A stretch of DNA of 6,926 nucleotides from Methanobrevibacter sp. (GTDB lineage: Archaea; Methanobacteriota; Methanobacteria; Methanobacteriales; Methanobacteriaceae). The DNA is taken from the NCBI GenBank assembly GCA_017646885.1, contig JAGCLR010000306.1:1-6926 (forward strand). The letters run 5' to 3'. The notes below the pieces were generated by a model. That model did not search any database, was not told where the DNA came from, and saw only the letters and a program-made list of their open reading frames with translations. The position numbers and the translations under genes are program-made. Positions 4,737 to 6,926 of the stretch are shown one piece after another. Position 1 is the stretch's first letter. Each line of letters starts with the position of its first letter.

Positions 4737-6575
4737 CTACTCCAAATCCCATCTGGATTTCAAGTCCTCTAAAGTGACTATTTCAGGAACATATTCCTTT
4801 ACCATCCTATTTACAAATGTGGTATAGAAATTATTCTCAGCAAATATCACCTTAGGATCATCATCAATCTGAATATCCTTGTCAAACAACATCAGGCAAC
4901 GCTTGCAATTGTTTGCAACAAAATCAAGGTCATGGCTTGTCATAAGTATTGTAAGTCCATTGTCCCTTAATGAATTGAGAATATCCGCCAATGCCTTGCT
5001 TGACAATGGATCCAAACCTTTTGTAGGCTCATCCAAAATCAGGACATCTGCATTCTGAAGCAATGCCTTGACAATCACTATCTTCTGCTGTTCCCCTCCA
5101 CTGCAGTCATATGGATGCTTGTCAATAAGATCAGTGATATCAAAGAATTCAATCAATTCCTTGAAATTGTAATCAATGCTATCGAATTTCAATCCATTCA
5201 AGATATCAGATTCAATGAACTCATCACTGCTCATTTTCAATAGCTTTTCATAATCCTCACCGCTGAATCCAATGCCATTCCTATTCAAGAGATTGGATTC
5301 AAGTATGGATTCCATAAACTCTTCCCTAACATTATCCTTGGAAAAGTGAATCATAGGATTCTGATGAACATAAGCCAAATTGATTCCTTTCTTATACTTC
5401 ACCTTACCCTTGATCGGTTTCAATATTCCAACCAATAGCTGCAAGAATGTTGATTTTCCTACACCATTTCCTCCAATCAGGCTTAGGAAGTCACCCTTAT
5501 TCAAATCAAAGTCAAGATTCTTGAGTATCAGGTTTTCCTTTTCATATGCAAAGTAGATTCCTTTCATCTGAATCAATGCATCCTTATTCCTATTGAATGG
5601 AAGCTTGTCAATGATGCCTGATTTTTCTTGAGAATTGTATTTTTTATTGATGTGATGTAGATTAGCTGAATCCAAATTATTGGATTCTCCATCACCATTG
5701 CTTATTTTAATTAAATCATCACGAATTGTACCAAGACATCTTCTTCCTTCACGAATGCTTAAAGGAGTATTCAATTTAATTAAACTTGGATACTTGACCG
5801 ATAATGAGTTGTAAATTTTAGTGACTGCAGGAAGATAATTTTCAAATATTTCATCATCTATAACTTCACTGCAGATGTTGTGGGCATTGTCTACAAATTC
5901 TATCTTACCATCCTTTAGGAAAACTGCCTTATCGATAAATGGGAAAATGCTGTCTGCCTTATGCTCGCTCATGATGACTGTTATTGAAAATTCCTCATTA
6001 AGTCTTCTTACAATTGAGAGGAATTCATAGGAAGCGATTGGGTCAAGCTGTGACATAGGTTCATCAAGCAAGAGAACTTCAGGCCTTAATACAAGCAAGG
6101 AACAGAGGTTCACCAATTGCTTCTGACCTCCTGAAAGCTCATTAACATTCTTGTGAAGTATGTCATTTATTCCAAAGAAAGCCACTATTTCACTGATCCT
6201 GTTTCTGATTTCCTCTGTAGGAAGGCCTATGTTTTCAAGAGGAAATGCAATCTCCTGTATTACAGTGTCTGTTACTATCTGGCTGTCTGGATTCTGGAAG
6301 AGGTATCCGATATCGCAAGCAGATGAAATGTCATCAAGATTCTGTATTTCAGTTCCATTGAACCTGATTTCACCAGCTCTTCTTCCAGCAGGCATCAGTT
6401 CCTTCTTGAGATTTGTAAGCAATGTGGTTTTTCCGCAACCGGAAGGTCCACATAAGAGGACAAAATCCCCATAATCGATTTCAAGGTTAATGTTGTCTAA
6501 TGACTTGACTTGTGATTCAGTTCCATCTGAATTTAAGTATGCAAAGCTAAAGTTCTCAAATTCAATCAATGCCAT
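4737..6575 (-). CDS. Fused double ATPase of an ECF transporter (EcfA-EcfA')
   Basis: A 612-residue protein carrying two ABC ATPase domains that hydrolyse ATP to drive uptake through EcfT and the S component. Domain 1 (about 1-230) has Walker A GPSGCGKTT (43-51), Q-loop Gln94 in YLFQNPDSQ, signature LSGGQ (147-151), Walker B VLLLDE (Glu172) and His205. Domain 2 (about 335-585) has Walker A GGNGVGKST (368-376), Gln405, signature CSGGE (491-495), Walker B VLILDE (Glu516) and His548. Both sites look catalytically complete. The spacing from Q-loop to signature is 54 residues in domain 1 but 87 in domain 2, an insertion of about 33. A polar linker of about 100 residues joins the halves. The start ATG overlaps the ecfT end by 10 nt, with GAGAGG upstream. 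This matches fused ATPases of dedicated 'TUV' ECF systems. Confidence 0.93.
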   Translation of the reverse strand: MALIEFENFSFAYLNSDGTESQVKSLDNINLEIDYGDFVLLCGPSGCGKTTLLTNLKKELMPAGRRAGEIRFNGTEIQNLDDISSACDIGYLFQNPDSQIVTDTVIQEIAFPLENIGLPTEEIRNRISEIVAFFGINDILHKNVNELSGGQKQLVNLCSLLVLRPEVLLLDEPMSQLDPIASYEFLSIVRRLNEEFSITVIMSEHKADSIFPFIDKAVFLKDGKIEFVDNAHNICSEVIDDEIFENYLPAVTKIYNSLSVKYPSLIKLNTPLSIREGRRCLGTIRDDLIKISNGDGESNNLDSANLHHINKKYNSQEKSGIIDKLPFNRNKDALIQMKGIYFAYEKENLILKNLDFDLNKGDFLSLIGGNGVGKSTFLQLLVGILKPIKGKVKYKKGINLAYVHQNPMIHFSKDNVREEFMESILESNLLNRNGIGFSGEDYEKLLKMSSDEFIESDILNGLKFDSIDYNFKELIEFFDITDLIDKHPYDCSGGEQQKIVIVKALLQNADVLILDEPTKGLDPLSSKALADILNSLRDNGLTILMTSHDLDFVANNCKRCLMLFDKDIQIDDDPKVIFAENNFYTTFVNRMVKEYVPEIVTLEDLKSRWDLE

Positions 6576-6926
6576 AAGATCCTCTCCTTGATTTCTAGAT
6601 AAATTAAAGGCAATGAGAATACAATAAATGCCAAATAATAGATATTGAATGGCAAATTGCTGAATCTGAAGTCAATTGAAGGGTAAATGTTAATCATTCC
6701 AACTCCTTTTAGAAGTCCTGCAATGATTATTCCAACTGTAATGATTATCAATGCTATGAAAGCGAAGTCTGCATTTGAAAACTTGTATGAGAGATAGCTT
6801 GTTCTCTCAGTAGCATTGTAGCCTCTTGCCTTCATGGATTTAGCTGTAAACATTGACTCTTCCAATGACCATGAAACTGTTATTCCCATGATCTTTCCAA
6901 GTGTCTTCGCCTCTTTAATGATGGCT
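6566..6926 (-). CDS. ecfT: ECF transporter transmembrane component EcfT, C-terminal part (5' end outside window)
   Basis: The frame is open to the right edge and gives 119 residues of the C-terminal half. An ATG at 6889 exists, but the frame continues upstream of it with AIIKEAKTLGKI, so that ATG is internal. The fragment contains the coupling-helix motif SMKARGY (Ala-Arg-Gly, at about 33-35 of the visible part), through which EcfT contacts the ATPases. Two membrane helices (about 55-75 and 90-110) and a short charged end follow. EcfT is the membrane scaffold linking S component and ATPases. The stop TGA overlaps the fused ATPase start by 10 nt, indicating a tightly coupled operon. Full-length members are about 250-270 residues, so more than half is missing. 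Confidence 0.88.
   Translation of the reverse strand, partial: AIIKEAKTLGKIMGITVSWSLEESMFTAKSMKARGYNATERTSYLSYKFSNADFAFIALIIITVGIIIAGLLKGVGMINIYPSIDFRFSNLPFNIYYLAFIVFSLPLIYLEIKERILWH

Noticed and set aside
6160..6474. A 104-codon plus-strand frame opposite the first ATPase domain
   Set aside because: It is antisense to conserved Walker and signature motifs, so it is a shadow of the ATPase coding constraint.

Overview
The window looks like chromosomal DNA of an AT-rich methanogenic archaeon, most likely a Methanobrevibacter-type member of the Methanobacteriales. This rests on the very AT-rich composition, intergenic T-tracts, TTTATATA-type TATA boxes, ribosome binding sites of the GGAG and GGTG kinds, a DUF5654-type membrane protein, and an N-terminal zinc-ribbon membrane protein of a type common in these genomes. 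The genus is an inference, because no rRNA or other marker is present. Every gene I can support lies on the minus strand, so transcription runs from high to low coordinates.

Layout in transcription order. At the right edge (6926 to 3906) is an ECF vitamin/metal transporter module: a 5'-truncated EcfT, a 612-residue fused double ATPase that overlaps it by 10 nt, and after 126 nt without an obvious terminator, an S component. These would assemble into one complex (S + T + A-A) of the dedicated 'TUV' kind. The substrate cannot be read from the sequence. Next (3693 to 3029) is a VapBC toxin-antitoxin pair: an AbrB-fold antitoxin and a PIN-domain RNase joined by an ATGA overlap. A DUF5654 two-helix membrane protein (2736 to 2485) and a zinc-ribbon, single-pass membrane protein (2354 to 1560) follow as separate units. 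Finally comes a molybdate/tungstate uptake locus: modA (1233 to 424) and the start of modB (206 to the left edge).

The most interesting non-coding structure is around modA and modB. Although the genes are adjacent and on one strand, 217 nt separate them and each seems to have its own promoter. The intergenic DNA on both sides of modA carries clustered TTCATAT-containing repeats and palindromes, plus an 11-bp-phased triple repeat upstream of the modB TATA box. This suggests metal-responsive control by a factor I cannot name. Two unrelated genes (DUF5654 and the ECF S component) also end with the same arrangement: a hairpin that includes the stop codon, followed by a pyrimidine tract.

I found no CRISPR array, insertion sequence, tRNA or rRNA. 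Nothing in the window amounts to a convincingly new multigene system. The novelty, if any, is regulatory or in the substrate of the ECF transporter.
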